From NCBI GenBank assembly GCA_044866695.1, contig JBIOUF010000310.1, positions 1 through 44,370 of the forward strand: 44,370 nt of DNA. Reading direction: 5' to 3'. The notes under the pieces are model-generated. The model had not been told where the DNA came from. It saw only the letters and a program-made list of their open reading frames with translations, and searched no databases. Shown here piece by piece: positions 23,701-31,503 of this stretch. The stretch is from JBIOUF01 sp044866695 (GTDB taxonomy: Bacteria > Actinomycetota > Actinomycetes > Propionibacteriales > Nocardioidaceae). The translations under genes were made by a program, and so were the position numbers. Within the stretch, counting starts at the first letter, position 1. Every line of letters begins with the position of its first letter.

Positions 23701-24719
23701 CCGGTGACCCGACGGCGTGGACCACGGCTCACGCGGCCCTGGGGGCCGCCCTGCTGCTGTCCGGGCGCCCCGCGGAGGCGGCGGCCGAGTACGAACAGGC
23801 GCTCGCCGGTGCCCGAGAGACCGGGGACGCGGTCCGGCAGGTGCACGTGCTCAGCGACCTGGCCGGGTGCGCGTTCGAGACCGGGCGGTACGCCGACTGC
23901 GCCGGGCTGCTCACCGACGCGCGGGCGGTCGCGGACCGGATCGGGTACCGCCGGCATCTCGCGTTCAACCTCAGCAACGAGGCGCAGCTCCGGGCCGGGC
24001 TCGAGGATCCGTACGCCGCCGCGTGCGCCGCGGTGGCCGTCCGGCGGAGCCTCGACCTGGGTGACCTCGCCTGCGCCGCGAACAACCTGCACACGTGGCT
24101 GACCGCCGTCCCGTCGCTCGCCGGGGACGCGACCCGATGGCGACGCCTCGCAGACATCGACAACCTGCTGGACCGGCCGCTGCTGGCGACCCGAGACCGA
24201 GTGCACGCGGCGCTCGCCGCCGCCCGCGCCGGCCGCCGGAAGCAGGCACTCGACGACGCCGCGCTCGCCGCCGCGGTGGCCGGTGACCTCGGCCAGGCCC
24301 CGCTGCTCCGGCGGGCGACGCTGGCCCGCCTCGTCGCGGCATACCCCGCCGCCGGTCGCGGCAGCGCCGCGGCGCAGGCAGCCGTCGTGACGAGCCTCGA
24401 CGAGCTCGTGGCTGCCCCTGACGCCGACCCGGTGGACCGCGCGGAGGTGGGCCTCGAACGCTGGCGACTCACCCGCTCCTCCCACGACCACCGGTCGGCC
24501 GTCCGGCTGGCCACGGAGGCGTTCGCCGCGCAGCCGTCCGCCGCCGTCCGCGCCTGGCTCCGGGAGCTCTCCGCACCGGAGCCCGAACCACCGCCCCCTT
24601 CGCTGCCGCCCCCTGCGGGCATCAGCGGCGTGCGCACCACGCGCGCCCAGCTCGACGACGCGTTCAGCCGGGTCGAGTCGGCGCTGCGTGCCCGCGCCCG
24701 CGCTCAGAGGTCGGAGTAG
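20778..24719 (+). CDS. Tandem class III cyclase-homology, NTPase and TPR protein
   Basis: A 1313-aa cytosolic protein. Two cyclase homology domains (~25-205 and ~240-415) precede an NTPase domain with Walker A GDPGIGKT (449-456) and a Walker B-like LLIAIDNADH, then a long helical TPR-like region to the end. This is the layout of soluble adenylyl cyclase. Domain 1 has both metal Asp residues (Asp35 in FVDLEGFT, Asp85 in YSGD) but lacks the adenine-selecting Lys. Domain 2 lacks the first metal Asp and has Gln for that Lys and Ser for the transition-state Asn (VSTAARL). It may be inactive as a cyclase or be a nucleotide sensor. GGGAGG 7 nt before ATG 20778 sets the start. There is no HTH domain. 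Its end overlaps the convergent FG-GAP gene by 16 bp. Confidence 0.85.
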   Translation: MTGRLAAFAPRRVLEHDLLGEGPVVSEDATTLFVDLEGFTSLTDRLGRFGSRGTEQLSRVLRDFFGQVTNAVTELGGDLVAYSGDALTLVYDGATGPTLEAARRSAEEIRRLAAQASGADTLAGPVRLRSRIGIARGGVTTAVARSSRRCLPVNLGPGIDLAVAAEASAEADEVVVDPRGFEPAAASAVDAPGAGTAREEAAHSPDRPTPKPAGTAGLAGLISPLMLDRLASGGSLESHRRISAAFARFPPVAPAGLGAFLAEVSTLLELVDDWEGELVQVSGGDKGVVAMVVFGAPLAHGDDANRAVEAMLETRSRVADIAAGVATGPVFAALLGSRTRLVPTHSGLAVSTAARLMEKASAGQLLVDGETWAAASGRLRRTGRPSALRVKGRQDEVEVHVVGGRRRPRPLAVTAARPPLAGRGPEVTALERLLDDATGGRGGVLTLEGDPGIGKTRLVQEVVDRARTRGFLVAASDVLDHPRGRPQELWRDLVGSLLGVPTRAGAGQLGAALAACLPEAGAQIGRLGALLGVRVGVPVPAPARGSGEVLDVELAEGLLVSLLDTLSRDRPLLIAIDNADHLDDSSARTVAVLARSLTASRACLVTTSATGGPPAGRPSASTGRLPLAELDRKEVALVAADAWRQAGGGTPPPWLAEAAHLRAGGNPLFVRSVAWELRSSWRPGSPPPALDDSADRRLGALLSEGIDRLDAGSRHLLDVLAVSGRPCARTVVAAVCGDRLDAEALAGALASLAAGHLVEVELVGDDERLRLVHDQLRQTVYGSMSHAERGRLHRRFVTSLAELGADPLDVAGHVRHLDDAGLRRRWFPLAAAAARRSWNLSDAATYLELVVPLLAGRARAEAEVELLEVLLVAGRADEVLKEAGGAVAPVPAAAAPAPERLLAARRLHVVAEAAASCGDYGPAETAAAEAMRLLDTLDEARYQRSAELLVLARSERGATREAVATARGLVARATPGDPTAWTTAHAALGAALLLSGRPAEAAAEYEQALAGARETGDAVRQVHVLSDLAGCAFETGRYADCAGLLTDARAVADRIGYRRHLAFNLSNEAQLRAGLEDPYAAACAAVAVRRSLDLGDLACAANNLHTWLTAVPSLAGDATRWRRLADIDNLLDRPLLATRDRVHAALAAARAGRRKQALDDAALAAAVAGDLGQAPLLRRATLARLVAAYPAAGRGSAAAQAAVVTSLDELVAAPDADPVDRAEVGLERWRLTRSSHDHRSAVRLATEAFAAQPSAAVRAWLRELSAPEPEPPPPSLPPPAGISGVRTTRAQLDDAFSRVESALRARARAQRSE

Positions 24720-26014
24720 GCGACCCACTTGTACCCGGTGGCCGGGTCGTGGCAGAGCAGGTCGTCCCGAGCGTCGCCGTTGACGTCCGAGGCGCGCAGC
24801 TCGGTCCCCGGGTCACGGCACCAGCCCATGTTGCGCTCCCAGTCGGTGCCGGCGAACCAGCCACCGGTCCTGGCCCGGGCCACCCACAGGTAGCCGGTCA
24901 CCGAGTCGTGGCAGAGCAGGTCGTCGCGGCCGTCGCCGGTGACGTCACCGACCCGCAGCCGGGCGCCGGCGTGGAAGCACCAGCCCAGGTCGCGCTCCCA
25001 GTCCGTCCCGGCGAACCGGCCTCCGGGCCGGGCCAGCGCGACCGCCTTGTACCCGGTGGCCGGGTCGTGGCAGAGCAGGTCGGCCCGGCGGTCGCCGTTG
25101 AAGGTCCCCACCAACAGCTGCCGAGCCCCTGTGCACCAGCCCAGGCTCTTCTTCCAGTCGGTCCCCACGAACCGGCCACCCGCGCGGGCCAGCGCCACCG
25201 CCTTGTACCCGGTCGCCGGGCTGTGGCACAGCAGGTCCGCCCGGCCGTCGCCGTTGAAGTCACCCACCAGCAGCTGCCGCGACGCCCCCTTGCACCAGCC
25301 CAGGTTCCGCTGCCAGTCCGTCCCCACGAACCGGCCACCCGTGCGGGCCAGCGCCACCGCCTTGGCGCCGGTCGCCGGGTAATGGCACAGCAGGTCGGTC
25401 CGGCCGTCGCCGTTGAGGTCACCGGACTCGAGCCGGCCTCCGGGCGCCCGGCACCACTTCAGGTCGGCCTCCCACTCGCCGATGAAGCCGGTGTCCCCGC
25501 AGTCGACGGCGGTGAGGTTCGCCGGCGCGCCGGGGTTGCCGCCCGGCGGCGTGGCGGGCACCAGCCACAGGTCGTCACCCGGCTGCACCCCGGTGAGCCG
25601 CACGGAGAACCGCGCCGTCGTGAAGACGTAGACCCGCTCGGCGATCTCGGCGAAGATCGGGACCGGCACCTTGGTGCGGACCGGCGTCGTGAAGGTCCTC
25701 ACCAGCGTGGGGTCGGGGCCCGGCTCCGCCTTGCGCACCTCGTAGGTGACCGACGTCAGGGCCGCCGACGGGATCTCGAAGTCAGCAGGGTCCTGGTTTT
25801 CGGCGACCTGCCCGATCCAGCCGGTCCGCCCCTTGAGCTGGTCCGCGCAGACCTGCCCCTCGCTCCCACCGGCAGCGGGGACGACCTCCGTCACGGTCGG
25901 CTTGTCGTCGTGCACGCTCCAGCCCGCCGAGGCGGGTCCGGTCGCGGCCAGCACCAGCCCGGCCGAGACGACCACCGCACCTGCGACCACTCGGCGCGAC
26001 CTGCCCATACCCAT
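24704..26014 (-). CDS. Secreted FG-GAP/VCBS-repeat protein
   Basis: A 436-aa secreted protein. An N-terminal signal peptide (MGMGRSRRVVAGAVVV...) with a likely cleavage after ASA is followed by a domain of ~170 residues I do not recognise, then five repeats of ~48 residues from about 206 to the end. Each repeat carries a Ca2+-loop of the FG-GAP kind, such as GDLNGDGRTDLLCH; the third (TFNGDRRADLL) and fifth (DVNGDARDDLL) are degraded. These repeats form beta-propeller blades in integrin-like and bacterial surface proteins. The protein ends after half a repeat, so the propeller may close with an N-terminal strand. GAGGAG lies 6 nt before ATG 26014; longer frames lack a signal peptide. The ligand is unknown. 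Confidence 0.88.
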   Translation of the reverse strand: MGMGRSRRVVAGAVVVSAGLVLAATGPASAGWSVHDDKPTVTEVVPAAGGSEGQVCADQLKGRTGWIGQVAENQDPADFEIPSAALTSVTYEVRKAEPGPDPTLVRTFTTPVRTKVPVPIFAEIAERVYVFTTARFSVRLTGVQPGDDLWLVPATPPGGNPGAPANLTAVDCGDTGFIGEWEADLKWCRAPGGRLESGDLNGDGRTDLLCHYPATGAKAVALARTGGRFVGTDWQRNLGWCKGASRQLLVGDFNGDGRADLLCHSPATGYKAVALARAGGRFVGTDWKKSLGWCTGARQLLVGTFNGDRRADLLCHDPATGYKAVALARPGGRFAGTDWERDLGWCFHAGARLRVGDVTGDGRDDLLCHDSVTGYLWVARARTGGWFAGTDWERNMGWCRDPGTELRASDVNGDARDDLLCHDPATGYKWVAYSDL

Positions 26015-26090
26015 GTTGTCTCCTCGGGGGCGCGGCCCGGTTCGGATACCAGGCCCTCGGTCCGCACGCTGCCACCGGGGCCCTCCTCGT

Positions 26091-26132
26091 AGTGTCGCCC
26101 AGCCGACACAACCCCGGCCAGTGTCGCCCAGC
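26091..26132. promoter_or_regulatory. Palindrome plus direct repeat between divergent genes
   Basis: GTGTCG-CCCAGC-CGACAC is a perfect inverted repeat (26092-26109). The 13-mer AGTGTCGCCCAGC occurs at 26091 and again at 26120, giving three TGTCG half-sites in all. It lies between the FG-GAP gene (-) and the CoA-ligase gene (+) and is a plausible operator for either. Confidence 0.45.
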
Positions 26133-26259
26133 TCGCATTCGACCCGTCGCCGCTGGTCGGGCGTCGTGATGGGGTCTACGCTCCGCCTGGTCAGGGCCGG
26201 CGCGGCCGTCACCGGCACGGCCGGGCCTGGCGCAGCGCAGCGCGACGCCGAGGAGTGCC

Positions 26260-27567
26260 ATGCCCGGTCCAGTTCCCGAGGACCACGACCTGGAGCCGAT
26301 CGAGACCGTGTCGGTCGAGGAGCTCCGCGCGGTCCAGCTCCAGCGGCTGCGGTGGTCGCTGCGGCACGCCTACGCCAACGTCGGGCATTACCGGCGGTCC
26401 TTCGACGCGGCGGGGGTGCACCCCGACGACGTCGAGGACCTCGCCGACCTCGCGAGGCTGCCGTTCACGTTGAAGGCGGACCTGCGGGAGAGCTACCCGT
26501 TCGGGATGTTCGCCGTCCCTCGCCGCGACGTGGTCCGTGTGCACGCGTCGTCCGGTACGACGGGCAAGCCGACCGTCGTCGGGTACACCCGCGACGACCT
26601 GGACATGTGGGCGACCGTCGTGGCGCGCAGCATCCGCGCCGCCGGAGGCCGGCCCGGGGACATCGTGCACAACGCCTACGGCTACGGGCTGTTCACCGGC
26701 GGGCTGGGCGCGCACGGCGGCGCGGAGCGGCTGGGCTGCACCGTCGTACCGGTCTCGGGCGGCATGACCGAACGCCAGGTGCAGCTGATCGTCGACCTCC
26801 GGCCCGACGTCATCATGGTGACCCCGTCGTACATGCTCAACATCGCCGACGAGCTCGAGCGGCAAGGCGTGGACCCCCGGTCGACGTCCCTGCGGGTGGG
26901 GATCTTCGGCGCCGAGCCGTGGACCGACCAGATGCGGCACGCGCTGGAGGAGCGGCTCGACATCCACGCGGTCGACATCTACGGCCTGTCGGAGGTGCTG
27001 GGGCCCGGCGTGGCGCAGGAGTGCGTGGAGACCAAGGACGGCCTGCACGTCTGGGAGGACCACTTCTACCCCGAGGTCATCGACCCGCTGAGCGGTGAGG
27101 TGCTGCCCGACGGGTCGAAGGGCGAGCTGGTGTTCACCTCGCTCACCAAGCAGGCCATGCCGGTGATCCGGTACCGCACCCGCGACCTGACCCGGCTGCT
27201 GCCCGGCACCATGCGGCCGATGCGGCGGATGGAGAAGATCACCGGGCGCACCGACGACATGATCATCCTGCGCGGCGTGAACCTGTTCCCCACGCAGATC
27301 GAGGAGCTGGTGCTCACCGTGCCGGAGCTGACGCCGCACTTCCAGTGCGTGCTGACCCGCGAGGGCAACCTGGACGCGCTCACCGTCCGCATCGAGCGCA
27401 GCGAGCACGCCACGGTGGACGCCGCGCGGGCGGCCGGCGAGCACGTCGGCCGGCTGGTGAAGCACAGGATCGGCGTCACCGTCGGTGTCGACGTGACCGA
27501 GCCGGCCACGATCGAGCGGTCCGTGGGCAAGATGCGGCGGATCGTCGACCGGCGCCCGCCGCGGTAG
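26260..27567 (+). CDS. Phenylacetate-CoA ligase family AMP-forming enzyme
   Basis: A 435-aa adenylate-forming enzyme of the PaaK type: HASSGTTGKPTVVGYT (about 95-110) is the ATP phosphate loop, YGLSEVLGPG the adenine/acyl motif, YRTRDLT the ribose Asp motif, GRTDDMIILRGVN the hinge, and GKMRR the C-terminal Lys region. PaaK ligates phenylacetate to CoA as the first step of its breakdown. No other paa gene is nearby, so a different aryl acid substrate is possible and I give no symbol. AGGAG 4 nt before ATG 26260 supports the start. It is divergent from the FG-GAP gene over 245 bp and convergent with katG, with 21 bp between stops. Confidence 0.9.
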   Translation: MPGPVPEDHDLEPIETVSVEELRAVQLQRLRWSLRHAYANVGHYRRSFDAAGVHPDDVEDLADLARLPFTLKADLRESYPFGMFAVPRRDVVRVHASSGTTGKPTVVGYTRDDLDMWATVVARSIRAAGGRPGDIVHNAYGYGLFTGGLGAHGGAERLGCTVVPVSGGMTERQVQLIVDLRPDVIMVTPSYMLNIADELERQGVDPRSTSLRVGIFGAEPWTDQMRHALEERLDIHAVDIYGLSEVLGPGVAQECVETKDGLHVWEDHFYPEVIDPLSGEVLPDGSKGELVFTSLTKQAMPVIRYRTRDLTRLLPGTMRPMRRMEKITGRTDDMIILRGVNLFPTQIEELVLTVPELTPHFQCVLTREGNLDALTVRIERSEHATVDAARAAGEHVGRLVKHRIGVTVGVDVTEPATIERSVGKMRRIVDRRPPR

Positions 27568-27588
27568 GCCGGCCCAGCCCCAAGCAGC

Positions 27589-29784
27589 TCAGGCGAGGTC
27601 GAACCGGTCCAGGCTCATCACCTTGTCCCAGGCCCGGACGAAGTCACCGACGAACTTCTCCCGCGCGTCGTCGGTGGCGTAGACCTCGGCGAGCGCCCGG
27701 AGCTGGGAGTTCGCGCCGAAGACCAGGTCCACCGCGGTGGCGGTCCACCTCACCTCACCGGTGGCGACGTCCCGGCCGTCGTACACGTGCTCGGTCGACG
27801 CCGACACCTTCCACTCGGTGCCCATGTCGAGCAGGTTGGTGAAGAAGTCGTTGGTCAGGGTCCCGGGCCGGTCGGTGAGCACTCCGTGCGCGGTCCGCCC
27901 GGCGTTGGCGTTCAGCGCGCGCATGCCGCCGACCAGCACGGTCATCTCCGGGGCGGTGAGGTTCAGCAGGTACGCCCGGTCCACCAGCAGCGTCTCGGGC
28001 GGCAGCTTCTCGCCCGCGCGCAGGTAGTTGCGGAACCCGTCGGCCTTCGGCTCGAGGACGGCGAAGGAGTCGGTGTCGGTCTGCTCCTGCGAGGCGTCGG
28101 TGCGCCCGGGCGTGAACGGGACGGTGACCTCGTGCCCGGCGTTCCTCGCCGCCTGCTCCACGGCGGCACAGCCGCCGAGGACGACCAGGTCGGCGAGGGA
28201 GACCCTGGTCCCGCCGGTCTGGGAGTCGTTGAACTCCTGCTGGACCCGCTCCAGGGTCGAGAGCACCATCGCCAGCTCGGCCGGGTCGTTGGCCGCCCAG
28301 CTGCGCTGTGGCTCCAGGCGGATCCTCGCGCCGTTCGCGCCGCCGCGCTTGTCGGTGCCGCGGAAGCTCGCGGCCGACGCCCACGCGGTCCTGACCAGCT
28401 GGGAGATCGACAGTCCCGAGGACAGCAGGGTGCCCTTGAGGGCGGCGATCTCGTCGTCCCCGACCAGGTCGTGGTCGACGGCGGGCACCGGGTCCTGCCA
28501 CAGCTGCGCCTCCGGCACCCAGGGGCCGAGGTAGCGCGACACCGGTCCCATGTCGCGGTGCAGCAGCTTGTACCAGGCCTTGCCGAACGCCTCGGCCAGC
28601 TCGTCGGGATGCTCCAGGAACCGCTTGGTGATCGGCCCGTAGACCGGGTCCAGCCGCAAGGCGAGGTCGGTGGTGAACATGATCGGCGCGTGCCGCTTGG
28701 CCGGGTCGTGGGCATCCGGCACGGTGTCCTTGGCCGCGGGGTCGGTGGGCGTCCACTGGTACGCGCCGGCCGGGCTCTTGGTCAGGTCCCAGTCGTACTT
28801 GTACAGGTTCTCCAGGTAGCCGTTGTCCCACTGCGTCGGGCGGGTGGTCCAGGCGCCCTCCAGCCCGCTGGTCAGCGCGTGCGCGCCGACGCCGGTGCCG
28901 AAGCTGTTCTTCCAGCCGAGGCCCTGCTGCTCGAGGGGGGCGGCTTCGGGCTCGGGGCCGAGGTACTGCGGGTCCACGGCACCGTGGGCCTTGCCGACCG
29001 TGTGGCCGCCCACGATGAGCGCGACCGTCTCCTCGTCGTTCATCGCCATCCGGCCGAACGTCTCCCGGATGTCGCGCGCCGCGGCCAGCGCGCTCGGCTG
29101 GCCGTTCGGTCCCTCCGGGTTGACGTAGATCAGCCCCATCTGTACGGCGCCGAGCGGCCCGGAGAGCTCGCGGTCGCCGCTGTAGCGCTCGTCGCCGAGC
29201 CAGGTGTCCTCCGGCCCCCAGAAGATCTCCTCGGGCTCCCAGATGTCCTGGCGCCCGAAGCCGAAGCCGAAGGTCTCGAACCCCATGGACTCGTAGGCGC
29301 AGTTGCCCGCGAAGATGATCAGGTCCGCCCAGGAGATCTTGCGGCCGTACTTCTTCTTGACCGGCCAGAGCAGCCGGCGCGCCTTGTCCAGGCTCACGTT
29401 GTCCGGCCAGCTGTTGAGCGGGGCGAAGCGCTGCGCGCCGCTGCCGCCGCCGCCCCGGCCGTCGGCGATGCGGTAGGTGCCGGCGGCGTGCCAGCTCATC
29501 CGGATGAACAGCGGTCCGTAGTGCCCGTAGTCTGCCGGCCACCAGTCCTGGGAGGTGGTCATCACCTCGAACACGTCGCGCTTCAGCGCCTCGACGTCGA
29601 GGGTCGCGAACTCCTTGGCGTAGTCGAAGTCCTCCCCCATCGGGTCGGCCTGGGCCGAGCGCTGGTGCAGGACCTGCAGGTCCAGCTGGTTCGGCCACCA
29701 GTCCTTGATCGTCCTGGGACGGCTCGCCTTGGCGGTCGGGGCGGGGATCGCCGGGTTCTCGCTCTCGCTGCCGCGGTCAGTCAC
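27589..29784 (-). CDS. katG: Catalase-peroxidase
   Basis: A 731-aa bifunctional heme enzyme that removes H2O2. The distal site Arg95-Trp98-His99 (RMSWHAAGTY), the Met-Tyr-Trp cross-link residues Trp98, Tyr220 (GLIYVNPEGPNG) and Met246 (GRMAMNDEE), and the proximal His261 (GGHTVGKAHG) are all present; they sit at a constant offset of nine from Mycobacterium tuberculosis KatG numbering. The second, heme-free peroxidase-like domain is complete. GTG 29784 overlaps the furA stop by 4 bp (GTGA), so the two genes are coupled. Expression is expected to rise with peroxide as FurA is inactivated. The segment AGNCAYESMG has Cys and Tyr where Val/Leu-type residues are usual, a minor oddity. Confidence 0.97.
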   Translation of the reverse strand: MTDRGSESENPAIPAPTAKASRPRTIKDWWPNQLDLQVLHQRSAQADPMGEDFDYAKEFATLDVEALKRDVFEVMTTSQDWWPADYGHYGPLFIRMSWHAAGTYRIADGRGGGGSGAQRFAPLNSWPDNVSLDKARRLLWPVKKKYGRKISWADLIIFAGNCAYESMGFETFGFGFGRQDIWEPEEIFWGPEDTWLGDERYSGDRELSGPLGAVQMGLIYVNPEGPNGQPSALAAARDIRETFGRMAMNDEETVALIVGGHTVGKAHGAVDPQYLGPEPEAAPLEQQGLGWKNSFGTGVGAHALTSGLEGAWTTRPTQWDNGYLENLYKYDWDLTKSPAGAYQWTPTDPAAKDTVPDAHDPAKRHAPIMFTTDLALRLDPVYGPITKRFLEHPDELAEAFGKAWYKLLHRDMGPVSRYLGPWVPEAQLWQDPVPAVDHDLVGDDEIAALKGTLLSSGLSISQLVRTAWASAASFRGTDKRGGANGARIRLEPQRSWAANDPAELAMVLSTLERVQQEFNDSQTGGTRVSLADLVVLGGCAAVEQAARNAGHEVTVPFTPGRTDASQEQTDTDSFAVLEPKADGFRNYLRAGEKLPPETLLVDRAYLLNLTAPEMTVLVGGMRALNANAGRTAHGVLTDRPGTLTNDFFTNLLDMGTEWKVSASTEHVYDGRDVATGEVRWTATAVDLVFGANSQLRALAEVYATDDAREKFVGDFVRAWDKVMSLDRFDLA

Positions 29785-30263
29785 GTCGCTGCATCTCCTT
29801 CGATGTCGCTTCTTGATGGTTCCGGCTGGTCACCGGATGTCGCCGTCGCCGCACACGCCTGGCACAGGCCCCAGTAGATGACCTCGGCCTCGTCTATGGA
29901 GAAGCGCTGGTCGTCGGAGGCCGTCAGACACGGAGCCTCGCCCACGGCGCAGTCGACGTCGGCGATGGCACCGCAGGTCCGGCACACCACGTGGTGGTGG
30001 TTGTCGCCGACCCTGGCTTCGTACCTGGCCACCGAGCCGGACGGCTGGATGCGCCGTAGCAGCCCCGCCGCGGTCAGCGCCCGCAGCACGTCGTACACGG
30101 CCTGGTGCGAGACGTCGCCGAGGTCGTCGCGCACGACGCCGATGATCGAGTCGGTGTCGGCGTGCGGGTGGTCGTGGACGGCGGTCAGCACGGCCACCCG
30201 AGGACGGGTCACCCGCAGGGCGGCCCCGCGCAGGATCCGCTCGTGGTCGGCCCGGGTCGGCAC
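29781..30263 (-). CDS. furA: Fur-family repressor, FurA type
   Basis: A 160-aa ferric-uptake-type repressor. The winged-helix domain includes LRVTRPRVAVLTAVHDHPHAD and SHQAVYDVLRALTAAGLLRRI; the metal/dimer part has GDNHHHVVC, the structural Cys pair Cys94/Cys97 (CRTC) and a second pair Cys134/Cys137 (CQAC). It is strongly similar to mycobacterial FurA, which represses furA-katG and responds to peroxide. GTG 30263 is chosen because it lies 7 nt after a -10 box with a well-spaced -35 and there is no ribosome-binding site, matching the leaderless furA start known in mycobacteria. A longer frame would run through its own promoter and the divergent toxin-antitoxin promoter. Confidence 0.94.
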   Translation of the reverse strand: MPTRADHERILRGAALRVTRPRVAVLTAVHDHPHADTDSIIGVVRDDLGDVSHQAVYDVLRALTAAGLLRRIQPSGSVARYEARVGDNHHHVVCRTCGAIADVDCAVGEAPCLTASDDQRFSIDEAEVIYWGLCQACAATATSGDQPEPSRSDIEGDAAT

Positions 30264-30270
30264 GCGGTGA

Positions 30271-30299
30271 ACTATCGTCGTCTTTCTTGAACGAGTCAA
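30271..30299 (-). promoter_or_regulatory. furA-katG promoter, leaderless
   Basis: On the minus strand TTGACT (30299-30294), a 17-bp spacer and GATAGT (30276-30271) are followed by 7 nt and the furA GTG. Imperfect dyads in the AT-rich spacer (TTGA...TCAA) fit the autoregulatory FurA site expected here. Confidence 0.7.
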
Positions 30300-30312
30300 C
30301 CTTGGGGTGCTC

Positions 30313-30341
30313 TTGATCTCGAGAGCCGTTGCAAGCATAAT
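30313..30341 (+). promoter_or_regulatory. Promoter/operator of the VapBC-type pair, leaderless
   Basis: TTGATC (30313-30318), a 17-bp spacer and CATAAT (30336-30341) are followed by 6 nt and the antitoxin ATG. The -10 lies inside GCAT-A-ATGC and between two copies of TGCAAGCAT, which probably form the antitoxin operator. It is back to back with the furA promoter, with only 13 bp between the -35 boxes. Confidence 0.7.
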
Positions 30342-30347
30342 GCAAGC

Positions 30348-30578
30348 ATGCCGAACGTGCTGGTGCGCGACCTTCCCCACGACGTCCATGCGGCCCTCCA
30401 GCGCAAGGCGGCCCGCCGCAACCAGTCGCTCCAGCAGTACCTGACCGCAGAGCTGCGGCGCTTGGCCGAGCGGCAGCAGGTCAGCGACGTGCTCGACGAC
30501 GTCGAGTCGCGTCGCGGCGGCCACGTCGGTCTGGACCAGGCCGTACGAGACCTCCACGAGGAGCGCACCCGTCGGTGA
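30348..30578 (+). CDS. vapB: Ribbon-helix-helix antitoxin, VapB/FitA-like
   Basis: A 76-aa antitoxin. The N-terminal strand NVLVRDLP and helices HDVHAALQRKAARRNQSLQQYL form a ribbon-helix-helix DNA-binding domain of the FitA/VapB kind, and the charged C-terminal tail (RDLHEERTRR end) should bind the toxin. It most likely represses its own promoter. ATG 30348 has no Shine-Dalgarno sequence but lies 6 nt behind a good -10 box, so the transcript is probably leaderless. Its stop overlaps the toxin start by 4 bp (GTGA). Confidence 0.86.
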   Translation: MPNVLVRDLPHDVHAALQRKAARRNQSLQQYLTAELRRLAERQQVSDVLDDVESRRGGHVGLDQAVRDLHEERTRR

Positions 30579-30982
30579 TCGTCATCGACGCGTCGGTGCT
30601 GGCCAACGCCCTCGGGGACGACGACGCCGACGGCCGCACCGCCCGCGACGAGCTACGGGCGGCCGGCGCCCTCGTCGCGCCAGACCTCGTCGACGTGGAG
30701 ACGGTGTCGGTCCTGCGCAAGCGCTGGCTGGCTCGGACGATCTCCGACGAGCGCCTCCGGACCGCCGTCGCCGACCTCGAGCGTCTCGATCTCGAAAGGG
30801 TCCCGACGCTGCGGATGGTTCGTCGGGCCTTCGAGCTGCGCGCCAACGTGACGGCGTACGACGCGACCTACCTCGCGTTGGCCGAGGCGCTCGGCTGCGA
30901 GCTGCTCACCGCGGACCGGCGTCTCGCCGGAGCGCCCGGCACGCGGTGCGTCGTGCGCGTGCTGAGCCTGGATCCAGACTGA
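30575..30982 (+). CDS. vapC: PIN-domain ribonuclease toxin, VapC
   Basis: A 135-aa PIN-domain toxin with the full acidic set: Asp5 (VIDASVL), Glu42 (DLVDVETVSVLR), Asp96 (TAYDATYLALAEAL) and Asp114 (LTADRRL). This YDATYLALAE form is typical of VapC endoribonucleases. GTG 30575 overlaps the antitoxin stop. Length is normal and nothing appears broken. It is unrelated in partner type to the Phd-linked PIN toxin at 2562-2939, so the two modules should not cross-regulate. Confidence 0.9.
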   Translation: MIVIDASVLANALGDDDADGRTARDELRAAGALVAPDLVDVETVSVLRKRWLARTISDERLRTAVADLERLDLERVPTLRMVRRAFELRANVTAYDATYLALAEALGCELLTADRRLAGAPGTRCVVRVLSLDPD

Positions 30983-31017
30983 GCCGACGCCGGCCGGAGC
31001 CGTTCTCTGCCGCCGCC

Positions 31018-31293
31018 TCAGCGGCGCATCCGGGCGACCTCGCGGTCGATGTCGGCCTGGCTGGGCTCGGAGCTGAGGAAGACGTCCCAGGCGTGCATCA
31101 CCAGGCCGACGCCCCACCCGAAGAGCGGGAAGATCGGCCAGAAGAAGCCGGGGCTGCTGGTCATCAGCCAGAAGACGACCAGGAAGCCGTTCACCAGCAC
31201 ATAGAGCAGCAGGTGGGAGTAGAAGTCGCGGCGCTTCTTCAGCCGCTTGACGGCCGCGTCTCGCAGACCCGGCTCGACCTCGAGATTCGTCAT
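31018..31293 (-). CDS. Small 2TM-domain membrane protein
   Basis: A 91-aa protein with a charged N-terminus (AAVKRLKKRRDFYSHL), two membrane segments (about 25-44 and 50-68) separated by a short SSPG turn, and a charged tail. This matches the 2TM domain family of short proteins, some of which are the N-terminal sensor part of histidine kinases; no kinase is attached here. AAGGAAGG lies just before ATG 31293. Function is unknown. The 210 bp upstream, to the glycerate kinase end, hold no other gene I can support. Confidence 0.75.
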   Translation of the reverse strand: MTNLEVEPGLRDAAVKRLKKRRDFYSHLLLYVLVNGFLVVFWLMTSSPGFFWPIFPLFGWGVGLVMHAWDVFLSSEPSQADIDREVARMRR

Positions 31294-31503
31294 GGCCCCT
31301 TCCTTTCGTGGTGCAGTGACCACCGGTGCCGGCCGCGGTCGGGACGGCGTCGCCAGTCCCTCCTTCGCACGTCGCTACGACTCTTGCACCCGGGGACCTG
31401 GTCGAGTAGGTGCCGATGACCTTCGCCACCTGGTCGTTCGGCCTCGACGTCGCGGGGGGTCAGCCGCCGGCAGCCTCGGCGCGACACGAACCGGCGCTGG
31501 TGG

